From Corynebacterium hindlerae (GTDB lineage Bacteria; Actinomycetota; Actinomycetes; Mycobacteriales; Mycobacteriaceae), in the NCBI RefSeq assembly GCF_014117265.1, contig NZ_CP059833.1, positions 806,001 through 870,000 on the forward strand: a DNA stretch of 64,000 nucleotides. Direction: 5' to 3'. The notes beneath the pieces were generated by a model. The model worked only from the letters and a program-made list of their open reading frames with translations. It had not been told where the DNA came from and ran no database searches. The position numbers and the translations under genes were made by a program. This document shows positions 9,155-18,417 of the stretch, piece by piece. Every line of letters starts with the position of its first letter. Position 1 is the stretch's first letter.

Positions 9155-9412
9155 CTAACCACCGCGGGTCAGCTTGAGTAATACCGGGCCCCGCGCACCC
9201 GTGGAACCACTACAGCCTGAGTTGTGAGAACAGGAACCACAGCCGGAGGTGGGACAAGAGCTTAGGCTTTCTCGCACTAATTCGCCGGTGTGTCCCATAT
9301 ACACCATGACAAGCTCGACCGTGCTGCGAGATAGTCCGCTGTGGCGCGCGATGTCAGCCACGGTGCCACAGCCAGCGCTAATCGCGGCGCGTACCAGTTC
9401 GGTGGGGGTCAT
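9155..9412 (-). CDS. feoC: FeoC-like small iron-sulfur/winged-helix protein
   Basis: 85-residue protein starting MTPTELVRAAIS. An N-terminal winged-helix-like segment (about 1-45, TVADIARHSGLSRSTVELV) is followed by a cysteine cluster with spacing C-x4-C-x2-C-x5-C (CPTSGCGSCSHNSGC). This spacing resembles the Fe-S-binding motif described for enterobacterial FeoC. The ATG overlaps the feoB stop (ATGA, 9412-9409), implying coupled translation. It is inferred to regulate or stabilise the FeoB transporter. Confidence 0.7.
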   Translation of the reverse strand: MTPTELVRAAISAGCGTVADIARHSGLSRSTVELVMVYMGHTGELVRESLSSCPTSGCGSCSHNSGCSGSTGARGPVLLKLTRGG

Positions 9413-11343
9413 AGGAACACCTTGAGGATCTGGAATGCCACGACCGCGAGGATCCACGAACCGGCGAATTGCACGGCGAAGCCGAAGAGGGTCCACTTGG
9501 CCCCAATTTCCCGGCGTTGCGCCGCAATAGTCGCCGCGCACGGGGTGTAGGAGAGCATGAAGATTATGAAGGCCCACACCGCCGCCAACGCGTGACCGCC
9601 AGAAGTGTCCTCAAAATCTTGGCGAATGTTCTTGGACAGAGCAGATTCTGCTTGTTCTTCGGGCGCTGCGTCGGTGACATCCTCCACGGCGTAGACATGT
9701 GCCCAGGTCGAAATAACCGCTTCCTTAGCCACAAATCCGGTGATGAGAGGCCCGGTCAGGCTCCACGAACCGAAACCAGCTGGTTGGAACACCGGAGAGA
9801 TTGTTTCGGAGACAACACCAAAGGCGGAATCCTGCGGTGGTACATCGGTAATATCATGATCACCGCGAACCGGGATAGCCATGAGCAGCCACACCACCAC
9901 AACGGTCGTGACGATGATGCCACCAGCGGTTTCCAGGAAGCCACGCAGTCGCTGCCAGGTGACGGAGCCCGCCATGCGGGCTGTCGGTAACTGATAGGTT
10001 GGCAGATCAATGACCAAGGCCTCGCTGGGCATAGCGCGCCACAATGTCGAGCGCAGCAGCAGGCCCGTCACCACGATCAACACGATCGATAGCACGTACA
10101 TCGCAAACACTGCGCTACCGGCATGGTCTGGGAAGAAGATCGTCGCCAGCATGAGGAACACGATCAACCGCGCCGAGCATGAGGTGAACGGAATGAGCAA
10201 CGACGTGAGGATGCGGTGGCGGGGGCTACCCAGCACGCGAGTTGCGGAGATCACGGGCACGTTGCAGCCAAAGCCGACCACGATCGGAATAAATGCTTTG
10301 CCAGGCAGGCCAATAGACTGCATCACCCGGTCTGTCACCACGGCCGCGCGGGCCATGTAACCGGAATCTTCCAGGACCGCCAGGCAAAGGAACATGAGCG
10401 CAAGCAGCGGCGCAAACGTTAGTACCATGCCGACGCTACCAATGAGGCCGTCGACAAGCAGGCCGGTCACCAACGGGTGATCCCACCCTGCCGCGGCGAG
10501 TCCGTCGGAGACTACCCCGCCGAACCAGCCGTTGATCAGCGATTCCAGACCGTCTTGCAGCGGCGCAGCCACAGTGATGGTGATCTTGAAAACCAGCCAC
10601 ATCACGCCGAGGAAGATCAGGGGACCGAGGAAGGGGCGGAGCACAACGCGGTCAATGCGCTGCGTCCAGGTTTCCCGCTCTTCGCCCTCCACGACGGCTG
10701 CCTTAACGGCATCGTCAAGGTCAGCAAAGCGCTTCTCGACGCCATCCCCCACGCGCACCTGCACCTTCGGGCGGCCTAGTTGCGCGAGCACAACCTGCTC
10801 CAGGTCTGCCAGCCCCTCAAACTTTCGACCGTTCACTACCACGGCTGGAATACCAGTGACCTCAGCGAGGCGCTGGACGTCGACGGAGATGCCCTGCGCT
10901 TGGGCCAGATCCATCTTGGTCACAGCGAGGACAATGCGATAGGGGTGCTCGGCAAGCTGAAAAGCGAGATTGAGTCCGCGTGCGGGAGCCGTAGCGTCAA
11001 CCACAACTACCGCCAGGTCGGGGCGTTCGTCCTCGGCACGCTCGATGAGCATGTCCCGGGTGAGCTCTTCATCTGGGCTGAGCGGGTCCAAGGAATAGGT
11101 TCCGGGGAAGTCGATGACATCCAACGCCATGCCATCCTGGGTTTTCCACACACCTCGGCTCACCTCAACGGAGGTCCCCGGCCAGTTGCCGGTCTTTACT
11201 TTCGCACCGGTGAGCGTGTTAAAGGTGGTGGACTTTCCTGAGTTAGGCGCGCCAATGAGCGCCACGATTGGCGACCCCTTCGGGGCTACCACGGTGGATG
11301 CTGCAGCCTGGCAGCTAGGAATGTTGGCAGGCTTGCCGCTCAC
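9409..11343 (-). CDS. feoB: Ferrous iron transporter FeoB
   Basis: 644-residue inner-membrane Fe(II) transporter with an N-terminal GTPase. G1 is GAPNSGKST (31-39), the switch threonine region TGNWPGTSV is conserved, G3 is DFPGTYSL (Asp78) and G4 is TKMD (142-145). After a helical spacer the C-terminal half has two Gate motifs (GFGCNVP and SYTPCAATI) and about eight to ten membrane segments. The start GTG overlaps the feoA stop (GTGA). The operon is feoA-feoB-feoC with DtxR control upstream. Confidence 0.96.
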   Translation of the reverse strand: MSGKPANIPSCQAAASTVVAPKGSPIVALIGAPNSGKSTTFNTLTGAKVKTGNWPGTSVEVSRGVWKTQDGMALDVIDFPGTYSLDPLSPDEELTRDMLIERAEDERPDLAVVVVDATAPARGLNLAFQLAEHPYRIVLAVTKMDLAQAQGISVDVQRLAEVTGIPAVVVNGRKFEGLADLEQVVLAQLGRPKVQVRVGDGVEKRFADLDDAVKAAVVEGEERETWTQRIDRVVLRPFLGPLIFLGVMWLVFKITITVAAPLQDGLESLINGWFGGVVSDGLAAAGWDHPLVTGLLVDGLIGSVGMVLTFAPLLALMFLCLAVLEDSGYMARAAVVTDRVMQSIGLPGKAFIPIVVGFGCNVPVISATRVLGSPRHRILTSLLIPFTSCSARLIVFLMLATIFFPDHAGSAVFAMYVLSIVLIVVTGLLLRSTLWRAMPSEALVIDLPTYQLPTARMAGSVTWQRLRGFLETAGGIIVTTVVVVWLLMAIPVRGDHDITDVPPQDSAFGVVSETISPVFQPAGFGSWSLTGPLITGFVAKEAVISTWAHVYAVEDVTDAAPEEQAESALSKNIRQDFEDTSGGHALAAVWAFIIFMLSYTPCAATIAAQRREIGAKWTLFGFAVQFAGSWILAVVAFQILKVFL

Positions 11344-11627
11344 AGCGTGACGTCGAGGTGACGGAGGGTGACGCGATCGATGGCGTATCGCGCTGTTCCA
11401 ACGGTAACGATGCGTCCGCCACCAGCAACTTTTTGGCCAAGCTTAACGCTCATGCCAGGACGGATTCCGAGTTCTTCGAGTCGCATCGCCAGCGCCGGAT
11501 CACGCTCGATCGCTCGTTCAAGGCAGCACTCTGGGAGGCTAGCGCAGCAGCCGACTGGTGCTTGGTCCGCAGAGATGCAGTCTTTACGTTCGCACTGCAC
11601 TCTGCTCTTGAGCTTGAACATGGTCAT
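11340..11627 (-). CDS. feoA: Ferrous iron transport protein FeoA with Cys-rich N-terminus
   Basis: Small SH3-like partner of FeoB, 95 residues from ATG 11627 (MTMFKLKS; ATG 11621 is also possible). The C-terminal FeoA domain (about 40-95) shows LEELGIRPGMSVKLGQKVAGG and the final LRHLDV. Unusually for this family, the N-terminal 38 residues hold six cysteines (12, 17, 27, 28, 34, 35). It overlaps feoB by four bases. A DtxR box lies about 55 bp upstream of the start. Confidence 0.85.
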   Translation of the reverse strand: MTMFKLKSRVQCERKDCISADQAPVGCCASLPECCLERAIERDPALAMRLEELGIRPGMSVKLGQKVAGGGRIVTVGTARYAIDRVTLRHLDVTL

Positions 11628-11682
11628 TACCGTTACTGCTGTACTTCCCCGGGAGAGTTTCTTAGGTCCCCCTACCCTCATC

Positions 11683-11701
11683 TTGGTAAGCCTTACCTTA
11701 A
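11683..11701. promoter_or_regulatory. DtxR iron box of the feo operon
   Basis: The 19-mer TTGGTAAGCCTTACCTTAA closely fits the DtxR/IdeR consensus TWAGGTWAGSCTWACCTWA, with both half-sites symmetric. It lies directly upstream of feoA, so iron-loaded DtxR is predicted to repress feoABC. Confidence 0.82.
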
Positions 11702-11777
11702 ACTGTAAGCGGGGGAAGACAATGAGTAAGGCGCTAAAAATCCCCTTATAGCCCCTGTTCTTCAGGACCGGCTCGCG

Positions 11778-12710
11778 CTATCCCAACATCCGGGCCCGGA
11801 ACACTCGGGGTGCTTCCCCAAATTCAGCCTTGAACACTCGAGAAAAGTGCGAGGGCTCATGAAAGCCATACTGACTACTAATGTGATGAATCGATTCTGT
11901 CGCGTGGGCAGGGTCAGCGAGGTCATTTTTCACCCGCTCCAGCCGCCGGCCCCGAATATATGCCGCGACCGTGACCCCTTGAGTAGCAAACTGCGCATGC
12001 AGGTGTCGCACGCTCACGAACAGCGCAGCTGCAATCATGCCCGGCGAAAGGTCTGCATCATGGAGATTCTGCTCAATAAAAGCTGTCGCTTGCCTAAAGA
12101 GGAGATTGGCAGTTCCAGATTCCAGCTCAGCAGCATATTCCGAAGAAAACACGGAGATCAACATGTTCAACGCCGACCGCACTAAAGCTTCAGCATGTTC
12201 CCCGTCGAGCACATCAATATTGGTGGCTAGCTGCTCGAACATCGGGATGGCCACCCTCCCCAGTCCCGAGCAGCGAGAAATAGGAGAGGCGGTGAGTGCT
12301 TCAATCTGGTTGGGCGTGAAATTCAAATAGCGCTGCGGAAAATACACCACCAGCGTGTGCTGGGGTTGCTCGTACACCAACTCATAAGGCCGCTGGGTAA
12401 CGTACAGAGCCAGGTCCCCCGGATGCAGGACGCAGGTTCGCCCGTCCTGCGTCATCGCAGAGGAGCCTTCAAGTTGCAAGCTGAGCTTACAGAACGGCTC
12501 ACGGTCCATACCGATGGATTCGCTTGTCCTGCGAACAGTATGGGGCGACGTGATCATGTCAAAGAGGGCAATCTCCCCTAAGGTTGCCGCCGACATGCGC
12601 GCCGAGAACGCTCCGCCAGGGGCGCTCCTGATATCCATCTTTCCAAAGTGCGAGGTCACCGCACTGCGCCACTGGGCGAGGGTAAATTCTTCCGACATTG
12701 GTGGTGTCAT
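11778..12710 (-). CDS. AraC-family transcriptional regulator
   Basis: About 310 residues (ATG 12710, MTPPMSEEF; 12719 and 12698 are alternatives). The N-terminal two thirds is a cupin-like ligand/dimer domain of the AraC_binding_2 type (FALYVT-like strand LHPGDLALYVTQRPYEL). The C-terminal 100 residues carry two helix-turn-helix motifs (SPGMIAAALFVSVRHLHAQF and ESIHHISSQYGFHEPSHFSR followed by FKAEFGEAPRVFR). It is divergent from the aldehyde dehydrogenase operon with about 130 bp between starts, so it very likely controls that operon, probably in response to an aromatic amino acid or its product. Confidence 0.88.
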   Translation of the reverse strand: MTPPMSEEFTLAQWRSAVTSHFGKMDIRSAPGGAFSARMSAATLGEIALFDMITSPHTVRRTSESIGMDREPFCKLSLQLEGSSAMTQDGRTCVLHPGDLALYVTQRPYELVYEQPQHTLVVYFPQRYLNFTPNQIEALTASPISRCSGLGRVAIPMFEQLATNIDVLDGEHAEALVRSALNMLISVFSSEYAAELESGTANLLFRQATAFIEQNLHDADLSPGMIAAALFVSVRHLHAQFATQGVTVAAYIRGRRLERVKNDLADPAHATESIHHISSQYGFHEPSHFSRVFKAEFGEAPRVFRARMLG

Positions 12711-12731
12711 GCCCACCATCTTAAAGTGACG

Positions 12732-12764
12732 CAGCGCACATTTAAAGCCAAATTGCGTGCACTG
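12732..12764. promoter_or_regulatory. Candidate operator between araC-type gene and aldehyde dehydrogenase operon
   Basis: Imperfect inverted repeat with left half CAGCGCACATTT and right half AAATTGCGTGCACTG, about 33 bp overall, in the middle of the divergent intergenic region. It is a plausible AraC-type binding site; there is no independent support. Confidence 0.35.
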
Positions 12765-12840
12765 AAAGTCAACTCCTATCGCTGTGATCGGGGCAACATT
12801 GGGGAACGTTCTGTCGTTTGTCCCCCCAAAGGAGGCACTC

Positions 12841-14241
12841 ATGTCTGACTTTTCAGCGCTGCTCGAGTCCGTCGTCACCAGCGAAGGCCAGGAAATCTTC
12901 AACCCAGCTACCGGAGAATCCCTCGGTTGTTGCCCAGTAGGCACTCCCGCTGATGTCGATGCCGCAGTCGCACGCGCCCGCGCTGCCGCTCCGGGCTTGG
13001 CCCAACTCAGCCATGAAGAGCGCAGCGAACTGCTCATGCGCGCCGCTGATGCCATCGAGGCAAAGGCCGAAGCCCTCGCGGAACTGCTCTCCCGGGAACA
13101 GGGCAAACCCCTCAATGGCCCGAACGCCCGCTTTGAAGTCGGTGCCTGTGCCGGGTGGCTGCGCGCCACCGCGTCCTTCGATTCGCCGGACTATGTCGCA
13201 GTTGACGCCGATGTCACCGCGACCGTGACCTACAAACCACTCGGTGTGGTCGGGGCGATCGGCCCATGGAACTGGCCCATGATGATTACCATCTGGCAAA
13301 TTGCTCCGGCAGTTCGTATGGGCAACACGGTCGTCGTTAAGCCGTCGGAATACACCCCGCTGTCTGTGCTCGCTCTGGTGAAAACCATCAACGAAGTCCT
13401 CCCTCAGGACGTCGTGCAGGTAGTCACGGGCGGTGGTGACGTTGGAGCTGCCCTCTCGACGCACGCTGGCATTGACAAGCTCATGTTTACCGGCTCTACC
13501 GCCACCGGCAAGAAGATCGTCTCTGCATCTGCGGAAGGCCTCACGCCACTCACGCTGGAGCTCGGCGGCAACGACGCCGGCATCGTCCTCGACGACGCCG
13601 ACCCAGCAGCCATCGCCGGCGACCTCTTCTGGGGCGCCTTCATTAACACCGGCCAGACCTGCGCAGCGATGAAGCGCCTTTACGTTCCAGCCTCGCTTTA
13701 CGACGCCGTATGCGACGCACTCCTCGCCGTAGCCGAAGCCTCCCCCATGGGTGTCGGACTCGACGAAAACAACGTCCTCGGCCCGCTGCAGAACAAGGCC
13801 CAGTTCGACATCGTCGACGGCTTGGTGAAAGAAGCCGTCGCCTCAGGTGCGCGCGTCCTGACCGGAGCCAACCCTGATTACGAGGCACCCGGCTACTTCT
13901 ACCCCACCACCCTCATCGCAGACATTGACCCAGAGAATCCATTGGTCACCGAGGAGCAGTTCGGCCCGGCGCTGCCGATCATCAAGTACACCGATCTGGA
14001 TTGGGCCATCGAACAGGCCAACTCTCTGGATGTGGGACTGGGGTCGTCCGTGTGGTCATCAGATCGTGACCGCGCCCTGGGAGTAGCAAGCCGACTGGAA
14101 GCGGGTACTACCTGGATCAACTCTCATGGCGCAGTGGATCCTCGGGTGCCGTTCGGTGGCATCAAATCCTCCGGTTACGGCGTCGAATTCGGCACCGAAG
14201 GCCTCAAGGGTCTGGCTTATCCACACATCATCAACGGCTAA
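12841..14241 (+). CDS. NAD(P)-dependent aldehyde dehydrogenase
   Basis: 466-residue ALDH-superfamily enzyme that oxidises an aldehyde to the acid. The catalytic pair is present: Glu240 in LELGGNDAG and Cys274 in NTGQTCAAMKR, the usual 34 residues apart. The cofactor-site motif PWNWPMM and the FGGIKSSGYG motif near the C-terminus are also there. ATG 12841 follows a strong AGGAGG. It is the first gene of a four-gene operon. Given its neighbours the likely substrate is indole-3-acetaldehyde or phenylacetaldehyde, giving the arylacetic acid. A general succinate-semialdehyde-like activity is the alternative. Confidence 0.9.
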   Translation: MSDFSALLESVVTSEGQEIFNPATGESLGCCPVGTPADVDAAVARARAAAPGLAQLSHEERSELLMRAADAIEAKAEALAELLSREQGKPLNGPNARFEVGACAGWLRATASFDSPDYVAVDADVTATVTYKPLGVVGAIGPWNWPMMITIWQIAPAVRMGNTVVVKPSEYTPLSVLALVKTINEVLPQDVVQVVTGGGDVGAALSTHAGIDKLMFTGSTATGKKIVSASAEGLTPLTLELGGNDAGIVLDDADPAAIAGDLFWGAFINTGQTCAAMKRLYVPASLYDAVCDALLAVAEASPMGVGLDENNVLGPLQNKAQFDIVDGLVKEAVASGARVLTGANPDYEAPGYFYPTTLIADIDPENPLVTEEQFGPALPIIKYTDLDWAIEQANSLDVGLGSSVWSSDRDRALGVASRLEAGTTWINSHGAVDPRVPFGGIKSSGYGVEFGTEGLKGLAYPHIING

Positions 14242-14250
14242 GGAGGGATC

Positions 14251-15642
14251 TTGACCATTACTGCTCCAGATAAAGAATTCCTGCACCAGGATGACGGTCT
14301 GCATCGCGGAATGAAGTCCCGCCATCTGCAGATGATCTCGTTCGGCTCCGCCATTGGCACTGGCCTCTTCCTCGGTTCTGGTGCATCAATCCAGCAAGCT
14401 GGCCCGAGCGTGGTGTTGGCTTTCGCCATCGGCGGATTCATCATCTACTTGATCATGCGCATGCTGGGCGAAATGGCCGTTGAGCACCCCGTATCGGGTT
14501 CTTTCAGCGCATATGCACGCCATTACATTGGCCCCCGCGCAGGGTTTATCACCGGCTGGAACTGGTGGTTCACCACCATCGTGGTGGGGATGCTGGAACT
14601 GACGGCAGCGGGTACCATCATGGACTTTTGGTTCCCAGAACTACCGCACTGGGTGACAGCGCTGGTGACCCTGCTGGTGGTTACCGCTATTAATTTGGTG
14701 CATGTGGGGGCGTTCGCCGAGGCTGAGTTCTGGCTATCCTTCATCAAGGTCGCAGCTCTTATCCTCATGATTGTGGTCGGGGCTGCAATCGTATTGGGCC
14801 TGACTCCAGAACCTGCCCTGGGTATGAAAAACATCACCGAAAATGGCGGTATTTTCCCTAACGGTGCGGTTGGAGTCCTGTTCTCGTTAGTCGCTGTGAT
14901 TTTCGCCTTCGGTGGCATCGAGTCCATCGGCACCGCGGCGGGCGAAACCCAAGACCCAGCAAAGACTTTGCCCAACGCCATCAACTCCGTCATCTGGCGT
15001 ATTTTGATTTTCTACATCGGTGGCATGTCAATCATCGTCCTGCTGGCGCCGTGGAATCAGTTGGATACCGCCACCTCACCATTCGTGCGTGCACTAACCA
15101 CAATCGGTATCTCCGGTGCAGCTACCGGGCTCAACCTCATCGTGCTAGTCGCCGCGCTGTCTGTGTTTAACACCATGACGTTCTCCGGCACCCGTATGCT
15201 TCGGGACCTGTCGCTCGGTGGCCAAGCACCACCGTTCTTCTCGGCAACTACCAAGAAGGGCGTGCCGCTGCGGGCCTTGTTGTTTAATGCCGGACTGATG
15301 GGCACCGCCGTGCTGCTCAACTACCTGTTCGAAGGCAAACTGCTCATGGTCTTCATCGCCATCATCGTGGGCGCTGAACTAATTTCCTGGTCGGCCATCG
15401 CCATCGCACACTGGAAATTCCGTAAGGAATACGCCATTAAAGGTAAGTCCTCCGCGTACCGCGCTCCCTTGTTCCCCATCGCAAACATGCTGTGCCTGGC
15501 GTTCTTCGCCATGATTGTCGTGTTGATGGCTTTCCTCCCCGACTATCGGATGGGTGTCGTCGCACTTCCACTCTGGATTTTGCTCCTCGGTGTGATCTGG
15601 GCGGGTAAACAAGCACACGAAAAGCGCCAAACGACTAACTAG
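14251..15642 (+). CDS. Amino acid permease (APC superfamily, AAT type)
   Basis: 463-residue proton-coupled amino acid importer with about 12 membrane helices. The N-terminal family motif is clear: RHLQMISFGSAIGTGLFLGSG (helix 1 break) and FIIYLIMRMLGEMAVEHPVSGSF. The start is TTG 14251 preceded by AGGAGGG, 9 bp after the aldehyde dehydrogenase stop. Position between degradation genes suggests that it brings in the substrate of the pathway, most likely an aromatic amino acid. Related permeases carry aromatic amino acids, GABA or proline, so specificity is inferred from context. Confidence 0.9.
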   Translation: MTITAPDKEFLHQDDGLHRGMKSRHLQMISFGSAIGTGLFLGSGASIQQAGPSVVLAFAIGGFIIYLIMRMLGEMAVEHPVSGSFSAYARHYIGPRAGFITGWNWWFTTIVVGMLELTAAGTIMDFWFPELPHWVTALVTLLVVTAINLVHVGAFAEAEFWLSFIKVAALILMIVVGAAIVLGLTPEPALGMKNITENGGIFPNGAVGVLFSLVAVIFAFGGIESIGTAAGETQDPAKTLPNAINSVIWRILIFYIGGMSIIVLLAPWNQLDTATSPFVRALTTIGISGAATGLNLIVLVAALSVFNTMTFSGTRMLRDLSLGGQAPPFFSATTKKGVPLRALLFNAGLMGTAVLLNYLFEGKLLMVFIAIIVGAELISWSAIAIAHWKFRKEYAIKGKSSAYRAPLFPIANMLCLAFFAMIVVLMAFLPDYRMGVVALPLWILLLGVIWAGKQAHEKRQTTN

Positions 15643-15661
15643 AAAAGGACACTGATTCTTC

Positions 15662-17332
15662 ATGCAGACCACCGTGGGTGAATTCATCCTCGATCGACTC
15701 AAAGCTATTGGCATTTCCGAGATCATCGGCGTGCCAGGCGACTTCAACCTCAGCTTCCTCGAGCAGGTAAAGGAAACCCCTGGTATCCGATTTGTTGGTA
15801 GCTGTAACGAGCTCAACGCGGCTTACGCAGCTGATGGCTATGCTCGCCAGCGTGGTGTTGGCTGTCTGCTCACTACCTATGGTGTGGGCGAGTTGTCCGC
15901 GCTCAACGGAATTGCTGGTGCCCGAGCTGAGCATGTACCCGTGGTGTCTCTTGCAGGTGCGCCGCCGTTGTATGCCACCGAGTATCGGTGGGCGATGCAC
16001 CATTCTCTAGCGGATGGCGATTACGCGAACATGCTCGAAGCTATCGCACCTTTTACGGAAATCTCATGTCGTGTCACCCCAATGAACGTGGTGGAGGAGT
16101 TTGACCGGGCGCTGCACACCTGTCTGCGCGAAAAGCGGCCGGTGCACATTCAGATCCCTTCTGACATCACCCACCTCACCATTGAGGTTCCTGACCAGCC
16201 ATTTTCCACGGATTTGGCCATCTCCGACAAGGAGCGCTTGGAAGCTGCCACCGCAGCTGTGCTGCGACGCTTCGAGGAAGCCACCGATCCGATCATCTTG
16301 ATCGACCAGGACACCGACCGCCACGGTTTCACGGAAAAGTTCCGACGGATCATCGACAAGGCCCAGGTGCCGTACTCCCAGCTCTCCTCCGGAAAGGCCA
16401 TCCTTTCCGAGCGCGACCCACTGTTCATCGGCACGTACAACGGCAACGCCTCCGCACCGGGTGTGAAGGAACGCGTGGAAAACTGCGACTTCCTGGTCAC
16501 CACGAATCCACGCTTCATCGAGGTCAACTCCGGGTCCTACACCCACGAGCTCCCCGAGGAACACATCATCAACTTCGGCGATCAGCATGCCAACGTCGGC
16601 GGAGAGTTCTTCGTTGGCATTAATACGCTGGAGCTTCTCGACGCCATTGCCGACCAGATCCCGGCCGCTGAGCAATCCGCGGCCGCGCCATACGAAGAGG
16701 CAGCAGTGGACGTCGATAAGCAGGCGCCTCTCACTCATGCCCGCATGTGGCCGCAGATGGTCAGCCACATCGGGGAAGGTGACGTGGTGATCGCAGAGGC
16801 GGGCACCTCCAACATCGGCCTCGGGCCGCTCCACTTCCCCGAGGGGGTGCAGTACATTAACTCGCCGATTTGGGGCTCAATTGGTTTCACCCTGCCTGCG
16901 CTGCTCGGCTCGATGTTGGCTGCCCCGGAGCGTCGGCACGTGCTGTTTATCGGCGACGGGTCCTTCCAACTCACAGCTCAGGAGCTTTCCACTATCCTGC
17001 GAGAGGACCTCAAACCGCTCATCGTGCTGGTCAATAACAAGGGCTACACCATCGAGCGCTTCATCCTCGGTATGGAGGAGGACTACAATGACATCCAAGA
17101 CTGGTCCTACAATGAACTACCTAAGGTGTTCAAGCGAGATACCACCATGCAGTCCTACAGTGCCCGCACTGAAGGGGAACTGGAGGACGCACTGAACCAG
17201 ATCAAGGCATCCGATGCCGGAGCGTTCCTGGAAGTGCACCTCGATCCCTTCGACGCACCACGTGGGCTGCAGGTGTTCGGCCCGCTGACCGCCGACTTTG
17301 ACTACGGCCCACGCGGCCCACGCAACCCGTAA
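15662..17332 (+). CDS. ipdC: Thiamine-diphosphate 2-keto acid decarboxylase (indolepyruvate/phenylpyruvate type)
   Basis: 556-residue ThDP enzyme of the pyruvate/indolepyruvate decarboxylase family. Active-site residues typical of decarboxylases are present: Asp27 (VPGDFNL), Glu50 (CNELNAAY) and the His113-His114 pair (WAMHHSLADGD) that separates decarboxylases from acetolactate synthases. The ThDP/Mg motif runs from GDGS (431-434) to NN (458-459). It is third in the operon, 19 bp after the permease. With an aromatic aminotransferase downstream, the expected reaction is indole-3-pyruvate (or phenylpyruvate) to the aldehyde plus CO2. A branched-chain keto acid or pyruvate substrate is possible. 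Confidence 0.88.
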   Translation: MQTTVGEFILDRLKAIGISEIIGVPGDFNLSFLEQVKETPGIRFVGSCNELNAAYAADGYARQRGVGCLLTTYGVGELSALNGIAGARAEHVPVVSLAGAPPLYATEYRWAMHHSLADGDYANMLEAIAPFTEISCRVTPMNVVEEFDRALHTCLREKRPVHIQIPSDITHLTIEVPDQPFSTDLAISDKERLEAATAAVLRRFEEATDPIILIDQDTDRHGFTEKFRRIIDKAQVPYSQLSSGKAILSERDPLFIGTYNGNASAPGVKERVENCDFLVTTNPRFIEVNSGSYTHELPEEHIINFGDQHANVGGEFFVGINTLELLDAIADQIPAAEQSAAAPYEEAAVDVDKQAPLTHARMWPQMVSHIGEGDVVIAEAGTSNIGLGPLHFPEGVQYINSPIWGSIGFTLPALLGSMLAAPERRHVLFIGDGSFQLTAQELSTILREDLKPLIVLVNNKGYTIERFILGMEEDYNDIQDWSYNELPKVFKRDTTMQSYSARTEGELEDALNQIKASDAGAFLEVHLDPFDAPRGLQVFGPLTADFDYGPRGPRNP

Positions 17333-17347
17333 CGTAAGGAGCTGTTC

Positions 17348-18400
17348 ATGATCCGACCTGACCTTGCCTCGCTGCCTGTCTACGTCCCAGGCAAGCGCCA
17401 CCCAGGGGCAGTCAAGCTCTCTTCCAACGAAACGACGCAACCGCCGCTTGCCGACGCCGTAACCGCCATGACCACTGCCGCAGCGTCGCTCCACCGCTAC
17501 CCCGATATGGGAGCGGTACAGCTGCGCACCGACCTCGCCTCGCACCTTGGCCTAACACTCGAACAGGTCGCCGTGGGGACCGGGTCCTCCGCCCTGTGCC
17601 AGCAGCTGGTCCAGATCACCTGCGGCGCCGGGGACGACGTCGTATTCCCCTGGCGTTCCTTCGAGGCATACCCACTCTTTGCCCAGGTAGTCGGCGCAAA
17701 CCCAGTGGCTGTGCCACTTACCGCCGAGCAAGGCGTGGACCTGCCAGCCATGGCGGCCGCCATCACCGACCGCACTCGGCTGATCTTCGTGTGCAACCCC
17801 AACAACCCCACTGGAACAACCGTCACCACGGCAGAATTCCGTGATTTCCTCGACGCCGTCCCCTCCGACGTCATCGTGGCCCTCGACGAAGCCTACTTCG
17901 AATACAACAATGCCACCGATACGCCCGTCGCCACCGACTTCCTGGAATCACACCCCAACGTCATCGGGCTGCGCACCTTCTCCAAGGCCTACAGCCTCGC
18001 CGGCGCCCGCGTCGGCTACGCTTTCGGCGCCACGGAGATAATAGAAGCGCTCAACAAGGTTGCGATCCCCTTTTCCGTGAACGCCGTCGCCCAGGCAGGC
18101 GCCGTCGCCTCCCTCAAAGCACGCGACCAACTGGACGAACGTATCGCGCACACCGTCACCTCCCGCGAACGCATCGCCCGGGAACTCGCCCCCTACGGTG
18201 CCCTGGAATCCGAAGCCAACTTCGTATGGATCCCCGCGGCCGGGCTCGCTTCGCTTGGAACCGGGCCACTCGAACTTGCCGACAAGCTCGCCGACGCCGG
18301 CGTCCTCGTCCGTGCCTTCCCAGAAGGCATTCGCATCACGGCCACCACAGATGAAGAAACCGACGCGTTTCTCACCGCATGGAAAACCGTGATTGAATAA
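17348..18400 (+). CDS. Aromatic amino acid / histidinol-phosphate-type aminotransferase
   Basis: 350-residue fold-type I PLP enzyme of the HisC/aromatic aminotransferase subfamily. PLP lysine is Lys213 in FSKAYSLAGARVGYAF; CNPNNPTGTT and LDEAYFEY hold the other PLP contacts. It is last in the operon, 15 bp after the decarboxylase, and is followed by a terminator. Similar corynebacterial enzymes (AroT/Pat) transaminate aromatic keto acids. Location suggests it deaminates Trp, Phe or Tyr to the keto acid used by the decarboxylase. A housekeeping hisC is less likely because no his genes are near. Confidence 0.85.
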   Translation: MIRPDLASLPVYVPGKRHPGAVKLSSNETTQPPLADAVTAMTTAAASLHRYPDMGAVQLRTDLASHLGLTLEQVAVGTGSSALCQQLVQITCGAGDDVVFPWRSFEAYPLFAQVVGANPVAVPLTAEQGVDLPAMAAAITDRTRLIFVCNPNNPTGTTVTTAEFRDFLDAVPSDVIVALDEAYFEYNNATDTPVATDFLESHPNVIGLRTFSKAYSLAGARVGYAFGATEIIEALNKVAIPFSVNAVAQAGAVASLKARDQLDERIAHTVTSRERIARELAPYGALESEANFVWIPAAGLASLGTGPLELADKLADAGVLVRAFPEGIRITATTDEETDAFLTAWKTVIE

Positions 18401-18417
18401 CGCACCTCAGCTGGATA

